Shown: positions 8,396 through 17,006, counted from the first letter of the stretch. The stretch is DNA of 64,000 nucleotides from an uncultured Eubacterium sp. (GCA_934358495.1 CAKRKO010000003.1:10032-74031); one strand, 5' to 3'. Numbers and translations: made by a program. Notes: a model not told the origin generated them from the sequence alone.

Positions 8396-9526
8396 GTGAT
8401 TCGTTTGGCACAGGAAAAAGATTTGGAAAAAATACAGGGAATCTATGCATATGCCCGTAAATTTATGGCAGAACATGGAAACCCAACCCAGTGGGGACAG
8501 ACACGTCCAACGGAAGAGACGTTACGAAAAGATATTGAGAAAGAACAACTGTATGTAATAGAGGAGCAGAATCAGCTTCAGGGGGTATTTGCCCTGATCA
8601 TTGGAGCAGATCCAACTTATCAGAACATCGAGCAGGGCAGCTGGATGGATGACAGTACCTATGGAACGATTCATCGGATCGCATCAGCACCGGAAGCACA
8701 TGGCGTCATGGCACAGGTACTTGATTTCGCATGGGAAAAAAAGAAACATTTACGAATAGATACACATGAGAATAACAAGATAATGCAGCATCTGATTCTG
8801 AAAAATGGATTTGAAAAATGCGGCATTATCTATGTAGACGATGGAAGCCCAAGAATTGCGTTTGAAAAAATAGCGGATAAAAAAGTAGCAGAACAAAAAA
8901 GTTCCACAGCAAAGAAAACTCTGGATGAAACAAATAGAACAGTATCAGAAGCGAATACAAAGACTCAGATCCGCATTGCGACACCTTATGACGCAAAGGA
9001 GATTCTGGATATTTATGCGCCGTACATTTTGGATACCGCGATTACTTTTGAATACGAAGTCCCAGCGCTGGAGGAGTTTCGTGAACGAATCGAACATACT
9101 CTGGTGAAATATCCGTATCTGGTGGCTGAGAAAAACGGTCAGATCGTTGGTTATGCCTATGCCGGCCCACTGCATGAACGGGTGGCCTATGACTGGGCGG
9201 TAGAGACATCCATCTATGTCAAAATGGATGAAAAGGGACATGGAATCGGAAAAAAACTGTATGCTGCGCTGGAAGAAGCGTTGCGCAGACAGCATATTGT
9301 ATGTGTAAATGCCTGTATTGCTTATCCTGATCAGGAAAATGATGCTTATCTGACGAAAGACAGCGTTGAGTTTCATACACATTTGGGGTATAACATGGTC
9401 GGAGAATTTCATCAGTGTGCTTACAAGTTTGATCGTTGGTACAATATGGTATGGATGGAAAAAAGCCTGTGTGAACGTCCGGAAAAACCTGAACCGATGA
9501 TCTGGTTTTCATACTTGCGGAAATGA
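8396..9526 (+). CDS. Tandem (two-domain) GNAT acetyltransferase
   Basis: 376 residues with two GNAT folds joined by a polar linker (about residues 160-190). The C-terminal domain (about 193-360) resembles phosphinothricin/methionine-sulfone acetyltransferases: IRIATPYDAKEILDIYAPY, TFEYEVP, and the acetyl-CoA loop KGHGIGKKLY. The N-terminal domain keeps the fold (AQEKDLEKIQGIYAYAR, HLILKNGFEKCGI), but its acetyl-CoA loop reads EAHGVMAQVL, without the usual glycine pattern, so it may be weak or regulatory. The gene starts at GTG 8396 with GAAGGA nine bases upstream. Substrates are unknown; acetylation of small amines or amino acid analogues is the family expectation. Confidence 0.85.
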   Translation: MIRLAQEKDLEKIQGIYAYARKFMAEHGNPTQWGQTRPTEETLRKDIEKEQLYVIEEQNQLQGVFALIIGADPTYQNIEQGSWMDDSTYGTIHRIASAPEAHGVMAQVLDFAWEKKKHLRIDTHENNKIMQHLILKNGFEKCGIIYVDDGSPRIAFEKIADKKVAEQKSSTAKKTLDETNRTVSEANTKTQIRIATPYDAKEILDIYAPYILDTAITFEYEVPALEEFRERIEHTLVKYPYLVAEKNGQIVGYAYAGPLHERVAYDWAVETSIYVKMDEKGHGIGKKLYAALEEALRRQHIVCVNACIAYPDQENDAYLTKDSVEFHTHLGYNMVGEFHQCAYKFDRWYNMVWMEKSLCERPEKPEPMIWFSYLRK

Positions 9527-9565
9527 AAAGTGTAGAGTGCAGTGATTCTGAGAAGAATAATTGCT

Positions 9566-9730
9566 GTTACAGTTCACTCATCACATGGATTCAGGTAATG
9601 ATCATGCTTGCATGAGGAATTACCTGGATACATAGTGATGAAGGGAGCGCCTTTTTATGAGCAAAAACAGTAGCAACGCTACGGAGAAGCCCGAAAGGGC
9701 GTTTTGCGAATGGCGCGTGTGAACTGTAAC
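9566..9730 (+). ncRNA. 165-nt nested-stem intergenic element (structured RNA or dispersed repeat)
   Basis: The gap between the GNAT gene and exoA holds one closed fold. A perfect 12-bp outer stem pairs 9566-9577 with 9719-9730. Inside it, one arm pairs 9578-9584 with 9635-9641 and 9592-9599 with 9619-9626. A second arm pairs GCGCC 9647-9651 with 9712-9716 and 9661-9668 with 9701-9707, and carries two hairpins: GTAGC/GCTAC (9670-9682) and GCCC-GAAA-GGGC (9689-9700), the latter with a GNRA tetraloop. A 21-codon frame (9657-9722) inside it is probably fortuitous. I cannot tell a transcribed RNA from a mobile inverted-repeat element. Outside it, the rest of the 407-base gap holds only the exoA promoter. 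Confidence 0.5.
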
Positions 9731-9771
9731 TAATTGCAGATGTTACTCAACACCTGATATAAAATGTTGGC

Positions 9772-9800
9772 TTGCTGTCTGATGTTGAATATGATATACT
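9772..9800 (+). promoter_or_regulatory. Promoter of exoA
   Basis: TTGCTG (9772-9777), a 17-base spacer and TATACT (9795-9800) with an extended -10 TGA. It leaves a leader of about 125 nt before exoA. Confidence 0.6.
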
Positions 9801-9933
9801 AAAACAGTATGAAACCGTTTGGAAAAACAAGGTTTCAGAAAGAAAAATAAGATAGAAAAACAAGCATTTTTGCCAGGTTTTTTATGAACGATAAATATGC
9901 CTGTGCTTGCGAAGAAATAAAAGGAAGTTTAAG

Positions 9934-10695
9934 ATGAAGTTAATTTCATGGAATGTAAATGGTTTGCGCGCCTGTGTACAGAAAGGGTTTCTTGATTTCT
10001 TTCATGAGGTAGACGCAGATATTTTTTGTGTGCAGGAGACAAAGCTCCAGGAAGGGCAGATTCAGCTTGATCTGGAGGGTTATGAGCAGTATTGGAATTA
10101 TGCGGAGAAAAAAGGATATTCCGGAACGGCAGTATTTACGAAAAAAACACCGTTGTCCGTCCGTTATGGAATTGGGGTTGAGGAGCATGACCATGAAGGC
10201 CGTGTGATTACGCTGGAGTATGAGAAATTTTTCTTTGTGACCGTATATACACCGAATTCTCAGAGTGAATTGGCGCGTTTGGATTATCGTATGAAATGGG
10301 AGGATGATTTCCTCACCTATATCAAGTCCCTGGAGGAGACGAAACCGGTGATTTATGCCGGAGATCTGAATGTAGCGCATCAGGAGATCGATCTGAAAAA
10401 TCCAAAGACAAACCGTAAAAATGCCGGATTTACGGATGAAGAGCGTGAGAAGTTTTCAACAGTTCTTAACAATGGACTGATTGATACGTTTCGTTATTTT
10501 TATCCGGAGCAGACTGGAATTTATTCCTGGTGGTCATACCGGTTTAAAGCCCGGGAGAAGAATGCCGGATGGAGAATTGATTATTTTGTGACGTCAGGGG
10601 CGTTGAGAGAAGTACTGCAGGACGCGAAGATTCATACAGAAGTGCTTGGATCGGATCACTGCCCGGTAGAACTGGATATTAATATGGAATGGTAG
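9934..10695 (+). CDS. Exodeoxyribonuclease III (AP endonuclease, ExoA type)
   Basis: A 253-residue enzyme that cuts DNA 5' to abasic sites and removes 3' blocking groups in base excision repair. The Xth family signatures are present in order: [12 protein letters not shown] at the N-terminus, CVQETKLQ (metal-binding Glu), YAGDLNVAH, and the C-terminal WRIDYFVTS ... LGSDHCPVE with the catalytic His. The start at 9934 follows AAGGAAG and matches the family N-terminus. The short gap to lepB suggests cotranscription. Confidence 0.97.
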   Translation: MKLISWNVNGLRACVQKGFLDFFHEVDADIFCVQETKLQEGQIQLDLEGYEQYWNYAEKKGYSGTAVFTKKTPLSVRYGIGVEEHDHEGRVITLEYEKFFFVTVYTPNSQSELARLDYRMKWEDDFLTYIKSLEETKPVIYAGDLNVAHQEIDLKNPKTNRKNAGFTDEEREKFSTVLNNGLIDTFRYFYPEQTGIYSWWSYRFKAREKNAGWRIDYFVTSGALREVLQDAKIHTEVLGSDHCPVELDINMEW

Positions 10696-10704
10696 GGATG
10701 GCAG

Positions 10705-11331
10705 ATGCAAAAAGAACGACAGACAGAGCGAAGAAAGATGGAAGATGAGAAGAAACGTGCCGCGAGAAAAGAGGTGTTCAGCTGGATACGGATGTTTGCA
10801 ATTGTGATCATTGTTGTGTTTGTACTGACACAGTTTATTATCATTAATGCGAAAGTTCCTTCCGGTTCCATGGAAAATACAATTATGACACATGACCGGC
10901 TGATCGGATTCCGGTTTGCTTACTGGTTTGACGAACCGCAGCGTGGTGATATCATCCTGTTTGACTATCCGGTGGATGAAAAAAAAATATACATCAAACG
11001 TGTGATCGGACTTCCGGGTGAGACAGTAGAAATCCGTGACGGACATGTTTACATTGACGGATCTGATGAACCGCTGCAGGAAGATTATCTGAAAGAGGAG
11101 TGGACCTGGGAAAATGACGGTTATACCTTTACGGTTCCGGAGGGCTGCTACTTTGTATTGGGTGATAACCGAAATGATTCAGTGGATGGTCGTCTCTGGG
11201 CTGGAGAGGCTCTTAAGGCCGGTGTCGCATTGACCCCGGAGGAGGCTGAAAAGTACAGTTATGTCAGAAAAGATGAAATCAATGGAAAAGCAATTTTTAA
11301 ATATTATTCAAAATTTGCAATTCTGAAATAG
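10705..11331 (+). CDS. lepB: Signal peptidase I
   Basis: A 208-residue membrane protease that removes signal peptides from exported proteins. One N-terminal membrane helix (about 29-48) follows a very basic cytosolic tail. The catalytic Ser55 lies in VPSGSM and the general base Lys98 in IKRVIG; the box GDNRNDSVDGR is near 152. The ATG at 10705 is 9 bases after exoA; an ATG at 10738 with GAAGAAAG upstream is an alternative that would shorten the tail by 11 residues. Confidence 0.96.
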   Translation: MQKERQTERRKMEDEKKRAARKEVFSWIRMFAIVIIVVFVLTQFIIINAKVPSGSMENTIMTHDRLIGFRFAYWFDEPQRGDIILFDYPVDEKKIYIKRVIGLPGETVEIRDGHVYIDGSDEPLQEDYLKEEWTWENDGYTFTVPEGCYFVLGDNRNDSVDGRLWAGEALKAGVALTPEEAEKYSYVRKDEINGKAIFKYYSKFAILK

Positions 11332-11367
11332 AAATTGACAGCATATGTTGCGGAAAGGAATGAAAAA

Positions 11368-12063
11368 ATGACAGAATCAATGAAAGACTTTGAAAAAGAA
11401 TTGGAAGAATCTTATAAAGTAATGGGTGATGGAGAGAAAGATACCGATACTTTGCTTGCATGGGAGAAAATCAAAGAATTATATGAAAATCAGGAGACAT
11501 TGACTGTTACTGTTTCCGGTATTGTAAACAAAGGTGTGATTGCATTGGTTGAGGGAATCCGTGGATTTATCCCGGCTTCCAGACTGAGTTTAAGCCATGT
11601 GGATGATCTGAATCCATGGCTTGGCAGAGAACTGCAGGTTCGCATCATCACTGCAGATGCAGAAAATGACAAACTTGTATTATCTGCAAGAGAAATTTTG
11701 AAAGAGGCCCGTGATGCGGAGAAAAAATTAAAAGTAGCAGAGATCAAAGAAGGCGATGTTTTAACTGGAAAAGTTGAGACAATCAAAGATTACGGCGCAT
11801 TTGTTGATCTTGGCGATGGTGTATCCGGACTGGTACACATTTCCCAGATTTCCCTGGACCGTATCAAACATCCTTCCGTAGTTCTGAAAGAAGGACAGGA
11901 AGTTCAGGTCAAAGTCATCGGAAATAAAGATGGCAAGATCAGCCTGAGCATGAAAGCCCTGCTTCAGGAAAAACAGGAAGAGGAAGAAGTAAAGGTAGAG
12001 ATTCCGGAGGCAGAAGAAATCGGAACTTCCATGGGAGATCTGCTGAAAAACTTTAACTTTTGA
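11368..12063 (+). CDS. S1-domain RNA-binding protein (ribosomal protein S1 homologue)
   Basis: 231 residues with two S1 OB-folds: about residues 45-105 (VSGIVNKGVIALVEGIRGFIPASRL) and 120-190 (LTGKVETIKDYGAFVDLGDG, GLVHISQIS). This is the short S1-like form found in Firmicutes, thought to bind mRNA at the ribosome. An acidic C-terminal tail follows. The ATG at 11368 is preferred, with GGAAAGG about ten bases upstream; a TTG at 11335 lies only four bases after lepB. It forms a tight series with the next two genes. Confidence 0.9.
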   Translation: MTESMKDFEKELEESYKVMGDGEKDTDTLLAWEKIKELYENQETLTVTVSGIVNKGVIALVEGIRGFIPASRLSLSHVDDLNPWLGRELQVRIITADAENDKLVLSAREILKEARDAEKKLKVAEIKEGDVLTGKVETIKDYGAFVDLGDGVSGLVHISQISLDRIKHPSVVLKEGQEVQVKVIGNKDGKISLSMKALLQEKQEEEEVKVEIPEAEEIGTSMGDLLKNFNF

Positions 12064-12082
12064 AAGAAACAGGAGGTTACTC

Positions 12083-12547
12083 ATGGCGGCGAATAAGCTT
12101 GTGCGTGAACCCGGAAAATATTTTGACTGCACATCCATGCATGGAAAATGGTGTACGATCACACTGGTTGGACAGGATGTAGGATATGCCCGGGTAGGAA
12201 TCATTTCCTCCGGAAAAGATTATATTTTGTTCCAGTTCCGGGATAAAAAGGGACTGGTGGCGAAAGCCTATGTCAAACATATCGTAGAAATTAAAATGAA
12301 TGAGCGAAAATTGAAAAAGGAACAGGAATTGATCGTTCAGGAATGGGATGACAGTGTGAATCCTTTTACCTGGTTCCTTGACAAACGCTGTGATATTCAC
12401 GTTCATCAGACACGGTTATTTGAGGCAAGTCCTGGATTTTTTCGGGCAAAGATCATGTTTGTCGGAGAGAACATCATTCGAATTCGGGAAAACAGCAAAG
12501 ATTACAATCTGAACCAGTTTATGATCTGTGGGATGATGGAGAGTTGA
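12083..12547 (+). CDS. Conserved hypothetical protein, 154 residues
   Basis: A soluble basic protein without signal peptide or membrane helix. The N-terminal half has short strands with small-barrel spacing (GKWCTITLVGQDVGYARVG, KDYILFQFRDK), which could be an SH3- or Sm-like fold; the middle is a charged helix (MNERKLKKEQELIVQEW). I recognise no catalytic motif. AGGAGG precedes the start by about 8 bases. Its place between an S1 protein and an SseB-domain protein, with gaps under 20 bases, suggests one operon. The function is unknown. Confidence 0.75.
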   Translation: MAANKLVREPGKYFDCTSMHGKWCTITLVGQDVGYARVGIISSGKDYILFQFRDKKGLVAKAYVKHIVEIKMNERKLKKEQELIVQEWDDSVNPFTWFLDKRCDIHVHQTRLFEASPGFFRAKIMFVGENIIRIRENSKDYNLNQFMICGMMES

Positions 12548-12560
12548 GAGGGTAGAAACA

Positions 12561-13589
12561 ATGGAGAATGAGAAAAAAACAGTTGCAGCGGAATTTACAA
12601 ACGAGGCTGTTGAAACAGCAATGAAGACTTTTCTGGGTGAAAAAACCAATGATAATATGGCGAAACTGATGCAGGCGATGAAAGATGCAAGATTTCTGGT
12701 TCCTGCAGATTTCCCGCCAGAGATTAAAAAACAGGTGATCGAGAAAGCAAAACGTGGCGAGAAGATCAATGTAAAATCTGCACCGCGTATGCTTCCAATC
12801 ATTGTTCAGAATCAAAAAGGGGAGCATTTTGCACCGGCTTACACATCCAGATCACAGATGAAAGGAAATACAAAGTATCCGGCGATCTTGAATGTGACCA
12901 TTGATGAACTGCTGCGCATCGGTTCTGCACCGCAGCTGGATCTGAAAGGTATTATCGTAAATCCGGACACCGATAAAATGATTCTGCATCCGCAATTTAT
13001 TGATGCGATGAAGAAAGTTAAAGCAGCTCAGGCGCAGGCATCCGCAAAACCGCAGCAGGGGCAGGGGGCTGCACCACAGGGCAAACCGCAGGTGAAAGAA
13101 TTCAAGATGAGCCGTGCACAGTTTGAAATGTATGCTCGCAGAACCTGTGAATGGGGGATTATCCCGCGTGCTGCATACAAAGAAAATGTAGAATTTATGA
13201 AGAAACTGGAAGAGCAGCAGGGCAGATTTATGGCAACACTGTACCGTCAGCCATATGGTGATAAGCTTCCATGCCCGTACTCTGAAAAAGATTTCGATAT
13301 CATGATCCTGAATATCGATGATACAACCTGTGTGGCAAGCATTGAACTTCCGAAGCAGAATATGGCACCGCAGATGGCACATTCCATGTACATTGTATGG
13401 AATCCGCAGAATAACGAAATGCGTTATTTTACCATTGAGCAGGGAATGCCGAATGAAGATAACGTTCTTTGCGGTGTGGATGCTGACGGAAAACGCGAGG
13501 AACTTCAGACTGCTCCGCCTACCGGAAGTGAAATTTCCGCAGTGCTGGAACTGGTTCGTGAGGATCGGGAAGAAGCACAGGAACAGTAA
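12561..13589 (+). CDS. SseB-domain protein
   Basis: 342 residues. The N-terminal part (about residues 10-150) resembles the SseB N-terminal domain: DNMAKLMQAMKDARFLVPADFP, then PIIVQNQKGEHFAPAYTSRSQM and GIIVNPDTDKMILHPQFI. A Gln/Ala-rich linker (about 153-178, QAQASAKPQQGQGAAPQ) leads to a second alpha/beta domain ending in an acidic tail. The domain is known as a secretion-linked or stress-linked module without established biochemistry, so the role here is open. The que promoter starts only eight bases after its stop. Confidence 0.7.
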   Translation: MENEKKTVAAEFTNEAVETAMKTFLGEKTNDNMAKLMQAMKDARFLVPADFPPEIKKQVIEKAKRGEKINVKSAPRMLPIIVQNQKGEHFAPAYTSRSQMKGNTKYPAILNVTIDELLRIGSAPQLDLKGIIVNPDTDKMILHPQFIDAMKKVKAAQAQASAKPQQGQGAAPQGKPQVKEFKMSRAQFEMYARRTCEWGIIPRAAYKENVEFMKKLEEQQGRFMATLYRQPYGDKLPCPYSEKDFDIMILNIDDTTCVASIELPKQNMAPQMAHSMYIVWNPQNNEMRYFTIEQGMPNEDNVLCGVDADGKREELQTAPPTGSEISAVLELVREDREEAQEQ

Positions 13590-13596
13590 AAATTAC

Positions 13597-13625
13597 TTGA
13601 ATATTTTAGGTATAGCTGATATAAT
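13597..13625 (+). promoter_or_regulatory. Promoter of the que operon leader
   Basis: TTGAAT (13597-13602), a 17-base spacer and a consensus TATAAT (13620-13625), preceded by TGA as an extended -10. Transcription would start near 13632, about 20 bases before the preQ1-like aptamer. Confidence 0.8.
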
Positions 13626-13652
13626 TATCAGTTGTGTTTAGAAAACAGAATA

Positions 13653-13690
13653 GACAGTTCGTTTGTACCATCCTGTCGTAAAATAAAACC
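13653..13690 (+). promoter_or_regulatory. preQ1-I-like riboswitch aptamer
   Basis: P1 is GACAG/CTGTC (13653-13657 with 13673-13677). The loop starts TTC, as in known class I aptamers. GTTT in the loop (13661-13664) can pair with AAAC (13686-13689) in the A-rich tail (GTAAAATAAAACC) to form the H-type pseudoknot. C13672, directly before the 3' strand of P1, lies where class I RNAs place the C that pairs with preQ1. The loop segment after GTTT is about three bases longer than in the classic form. Tail bases 13688-13696 can instead pair with the terminator arm at 13730-13738 (8 of 9 pairs). Position before a preQ1 operon fits feedback control. Confidence 0.68.
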
Positions 13691-13728
13691 AGGGCTAGAT
13701 CAGATGAATTTTTTATCTGCAGTTATAT

Positions 13729-13762
13729 GAGCCATGGTGTAATATGCCATGGCTCTTTTTTT
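13729..13762 (+). terminator. Attenuator terminator in the que operon leader
   Basis: A 9-bp perfect stem GAGCCATGG/CCATGGCTC (13729-13737 with 13747-13755) is followed by seven T residues. It lies between the que promoter and queD, so it must be bypassed for expression. Confidence 0.88.
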
Positions 13763-13798
13763 GTAATAGGAAATTACTACGTAATATTCCTATTACAA
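13761..13798. repeat. TTGTAATAGGA palindrome directly after a terminator, copy 2
   Basis: Near-perfect hairpin: TTGTAATAGGA (13761-13771) with TCCTATTACAA (13788-13798), extended inward by ATTAC/GTAAT. It overlaps the end of the attenuator T-run. It shares ATAGGA(A)ATTAC with the copy at 8191. Confidence 0.55.
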
Positions 13799-13879
13799 AA
13801 AACGCTCCGATGAAAGGTTTTGTGAGGTAAGATGTGCTTCCGCAGGTGATCTTCGGTACAGACGAGAAGGGATAGGCAT

Positions 13880-14323
13880 ATGTATAAAATTAGAACAGAA
13901 GAAAGTTTTGATTCGGCACATTTTTTGGCCGAATATGATGGAAAGTGCAGCAATCTGCATGGACACCGCTGGCGGATCGTGATGGAAGCCGGTGCAAAGC
14001 AGCTGCACGAAGATGGACAGCTGCGTGGAATGATTACTGATTTTGGGGATATCCGCAGAGATTTAAAGAAACTGGCAGATTTTTATGATCATGCCCTGAT
14101 CTATGAAAGTGGTACATTAAAACCTCTGACAATTCAGGCACTGCAGGAAGAAAATTTCCGATTGATCGAAGTGCCGTTTCGACCGACGGCAGAAAATTTC
14201 GCTAAATTCTTTTATAATAAAATGACAGTACAGGGCTATCAAGTGATGGAAATGGCGGTATATGAGACGCCGAACAACTGTGCGGTATATTCTGAAAGCG
14301 AAAGAAAAACGGATTTCGAATAG
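13880..14323 (+). CDS. queD: 6-carboxy-5,6,7,8-tetrahydropterin synthase
   Basis: 147 residues; converts 7,8-dihydroneopterin triphosphate to 6-carboxytetrahydropterin, the second step of preQ1 synthesis. The zinc histidines are His14 (SAHFL), His27 and His29 (LHGHRW), and the catalytic Cys is Cys23. The C-terminal YETPNNCAVY is typical. It is the first gene after the riboswitch-like leader of the que operon. AGAAGGGA precedes the start. Confidence 0.96.
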   Translation: MYKIRTEESFDSAHFLAEYDGKCSNLHGHRWRIVMEAGAKQLHEDGQLRGMITDFGDIRRDLKKLADFYDHALIYESGTLKPLTIQALQEENFRLIEVPFRPTAENFAKFFYNKMTVQGYQVMEMAVYETPNNCAVYSESERKTDFE

Positions 14324-14415
14324 CGAAAACATAATTATAAAATAGTGGATTTTGAGAGGAAAAGATAGCAGATCGAGAAATCTGAGAATCGTATAAAGTG
14401 GAGATGAAAATAAAT

Positions 14416-15084
14416 ATGGCAAATTTTAAAGTGGTTGAAATATTCAGCAGTATCAATGGGGAAGGGACCCGTGCAGGACAGTTGGCAGTGTTTGTGCGTA
14501 TGCAGGGCTGCAATCTGAACTGTACATACTGCGATACAAAATGGGCAAATGAGGAAGACGCGAGATTCCACTGGACTTCCACAGAGGAAATTGTGGAACT
14601 GCTGCGCAGCATGGAAATCAAAAATGTGACGATCACCGGTGGCGAGCCGCTGCTTCAGGAAAATATCCAGGAATTGCTGGAAGCACTGGCAAAAGAAGAT
14701 GGACTGCGTGTGGAGATCGAGACTAACGGCAGTGTGGATTTGAAAGCATTTGCCGAGATTCCAAACGGACCGTCATTTACAATGGACTATAAACTTCCGG
14801 GAAGTGGAATGGAAGCATACATGCTGGATGATAATTTTGCAGTTTTGCGCCAGCAGGATACCGTTAAATTTGTAGTAAAAGATTACACAGATCTTTGCCG
14901 TGCACGGGATGTGATCAGTACCTATGATCTGACAGAGAAATGTCATGTGTACTTAAGCCCGGTTTACGGACAGATCGTACTGGAAGATATTGTAAACTTT
15001 ATGAAAGATAACCGCATGAATGATGTCAACATGCAGCTGCAGATGCATAAGATCATCTGGGACAGTGAAATGCGTGGCGTATAA
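14416..15084 (+). CDS. queE: 7-carboxy-7-deazaguanine synthase (radical SAM)
   Basis: 222 residues; radical SAM enzyme converting 6-carboxytetrahydropterin to 7-carboxy-7-deazaguanine. The [4Fe-4S] cysteines are Cys32, Cys36 and Cys39 (CNLNCTYC), followed by TITGGEPLLQ, which binds SAM. The N-terminus FSSINGEGTRAGQLAVFVR is the usual QueE start. I chose ATG 14416; GGAG lies 12-13 bases upstream, slightly far. GTG 14398 and ATG 14404 in the same frame are alternatives. It is the second gene of the que operon. Confidence 0.95.
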   Translation: MANFKVVEIFSSINGEGTRAGQLAVFVRMQGCNLNCTYCDTKWANEEDARFHWTSTEEIVELLRSMEIKNVTITGGEPLLQENIQELLEALAKEDGLRVEIETNGSVDLKAFAEIPNGPSFTMDYKLPGSGMEAYMLDDNFAVLRQQDTVKFVVKDYTDLCRARDVISTYDLTEKCHVYLSPVYGQIVLEDIVNFMKDNRMNDVNMQLQMHKIIWDSEMRGV

Positions 15085-15101
15085 GAAAGAGAGGATGAAA
15101 G

Positions 15102-15683
15102 ATGGCTATAGATAAAGATGCAGTGCGTGAGCATGTGCGTGGACTTCTGATTGCACTGGGAGATGATCCGGACAGAGAAGGTTTAAAGGATACACCGGAT
15201 CGCGTGGCACGGATGTATGAGGAAGTATTTGAAGGTATGAATTATACCAATCATGAGATTGCACAGATGTTTGACAAAACCTTTGAAGAAGATCTGACAT
15301 TCTCTTCAGATAACAGTGATTTTGTCATTGTAAAAGACATTGATATCTTCAGCTATTGCGAGCATCATATGGCGCTGATGTACGATATGAAAGTGACTGT
15401 AGCTTATGTGCCAAACGGAAAAGTCATTGGTCTGAGCAAGATTGCACGTATTGCGGACATGGTTTCCAAACGTTTACAGCTGCAGGAGCGCATCGGAACT
15501 GATATTGCAGAAATCATGCAGGAGATCACCGGCTCTGAGGATGTGGCTGTTCTGATCGAAGGATGCCACAGCTGTATGACAGCCCGCGGAATCAAAAAGA
15601 CAGATGCAAAAACTTATACGACAACATTGCGTGGACGCTTCCAGACAGATATGCTGCTACAGATGCGATTAAACCGACAGTAG
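15102..15683 (+). CDS. folE: GTP cyclohydrolase I
   Basis: 193 residues; opens GTP to 7,8-dihydroneopterin triphosphate, the entry step for both folate and preQ1. Zinc and catalytic residues appear in YCEHHMAL and [11 protein letters not shown], with [19 protein letters not shown] between them. Length is typical. Its place between queE and queC shows that this copy serves deazaguanine synthesis, although it may also feed folate. GAGAGG precedes the start. Confidence 0.97.
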   Translation: MAIDKDAVREHVRGLLIALGDDPDREGLKDTPDRVARMYEEVFEGMNYTNHEIAQMFDKTFEEDLTFSSDNSDFVIVKDIDIFSYCEHHMALMYDMKVTVAYVPNGKVIGLSKIARIADMVSKRLQLQERIGTDIAEIMQEITGSEDVAVLIEGCHSCMTARGIKKTDAKTYTTTLRGRFQTDMLLQMRLNRQ

Positions 15684-15789
15684 TGATTGGTGGAAAAGCA
15701 TTTTTATGGTTAAAAATGAAATCGTTAAACATTTGTTGTAATAGATATTGAATTAAAAAAGATGAGATAGCTGAGAAGGAGAATGAAAA

Positions 15790-16476
15790 ATGGCAGAAAA
15801 AGCACTGGTATTGTTCAGTGGCGGCGTGGATTCTACAACCTGCCTTGGACTTGCAATTGATAAATATGGAAAAGAAAATGTGATTGCACTGTCTGTATCT
15901 TACGGACAGAAGCATGAGAAGGAAATCGAGGCTTCCAGAAAGATCGCAGAGTATTATGGCATAGAACATTTATATCTTGATCTGGGCGCAATCTTTCAGT
16001 ACAGCAACTGTTCTCTGCTGAGTCATTCCACCGAAGAAATCCCGGAGGAAGCATATGCGGAGCAGCTGACCAAGACAGACGGAAAACCAGTTTCTACGTA
16101 TGTGCCATTCCGAAACGGACTGTTTTTATCTTCTGCGGCAAGTATCGCATTATCCAAGAACTGCAGCGTGATCTACTATGGAGCGCACAGCGATGACGCA
16201 GCTGGAAGCGCCTATCCTGACTGTTCTGATGCATTCAATCAGGCCATGAAAGAGGCCATTTATCTTGGAAGCGGAAATCAGGTTACCATTGAAGCTCCGT
16301 TTGTCAACTGGACAAAGGCTGATGTGGTAAAAAAAGGTCTGGAATTAAAGGTTCCGTATGAACTGACCTGGAGCTGTTATGAGGGCGGCGACAAACCATG
16401 TGGAAAATGCGGAACATGTATTGACCGTGCTGCTGCATTTGCCAAAAATGGGGTCAAAGATCCGGCGTTAGATTAA
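15790..16476 (+). CDS. queC: 7-cyano-7-deazaguanine (preQ0) synthase
   Basis: 228 residues; ATP-dependent conversion of 7-carboxy-7-deazaguanine to preQ0. The PP-loop SGGVDS is at residues 10-15, and the C-terminal zinc site is the run of cysteines in CYEGGDKPCGKCGTC. A 106-base gap separates it from folE without a terminator, so it is probably still in the same operon. GAGAAGGAG precedes the start. Confidence 0.97.
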   Translation: MAEKALVLFSGGVDSTTCLGLAIDKYGKENVIALSVSYGQKHEKEIEASRKIAEYYGIEHLYLDLGAIFQYSNCSLLSHSTEEIPEEAYAEQLTKTDGKPVSTYVPFRNGLFLSSAASIALSKNCSVIYYGAHSDDAAGSAYPDCSDAFNQAMKEAIYLGSGNQVTIEAPFVNWTKADVVKKGLELKVPYELTWSCYEGGDKPCGKCGTCIDRAAAFAKNGVKDPALD

Positions 16477-16508
16477 TTGACAGATATTAAACTCAGTGAG
16501 GTAATGAG

Positions 16509-17006
16509 ATGACAGGAAGAAGCAAAGAAGAAACTGCAGGTGTATCCCTGCTTGGAAATCAGAATGTACATTATCCGGATGATTATGCACCGGAAGTACT
16601 GGAAACCTTTATAAACAAACATCCGGGAAATGACTATTTTGTAAAATTTAACTGCCCGGAATTTACCAGTCTGTGCCCAATTACAGGTCAGCCGGATTTT
16701 GCAACCATCACAATTTCCTATGTGCCGGGAGAGCGTATGGTGGAGAGCAAATCCCTGAAACTGTATCTGTTCAGTTTCCGCAACCATGGCGATTTCCATG
16801 AGGATTGCGTGAATGTGATCATGAAAGATCTGATTAAGCTAATGGATCCGAAATACATTGAGGTGTGGGGAAAATTCACTCCGAGAGGCGGTATTTCCAT
16901 TGATCCGTACTGTAACTATGGAAAACCGGGCACGAAATGGGAAGATGTGGCATGGAACCGCATGGCAAATCATGACCTGTATCCGGAAAAAGTCGATAAT
17001 CGATAG
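16509..17006 (+). CDS. queF: NADPH-dependent preQ0 reductase
   Basis: 165 residues, the unimodular (Bacillus-type) QueF that reduces the preQ0 nitrile to preQ1. The active-site Cys56 and Asp63 lie in [14 protein letters not shown], and the QueF motif ESKSLKLY with FRNHGDFHE follows. It is the last of the five genes needed to make preQ1 from GTP. The tRNA-inserting genes tgt and queA are not in the window. Confidence 0.97.
   Translation: MTGRSKEETAGVSLLGNQNVHYPDDYAPEVLETFINKHPGNDYFVKFNCPEFTSLCPITGQPDFATITISYVPGERMVESKSLKLYLFSFRNHGDFHEDCVNVIMKDLIKLMDPKYIEVWGKFTPRGGISIDPYCNYGKPGTKWEDVAWNRMANHDLYPEKVDNR

Noticed and set aside
9657..9722. A 21-codon frame inside the folded element
   Set aside because: Its bases form the stems of the element, which explains the sequence better than a coding role; kept only as a search handle.
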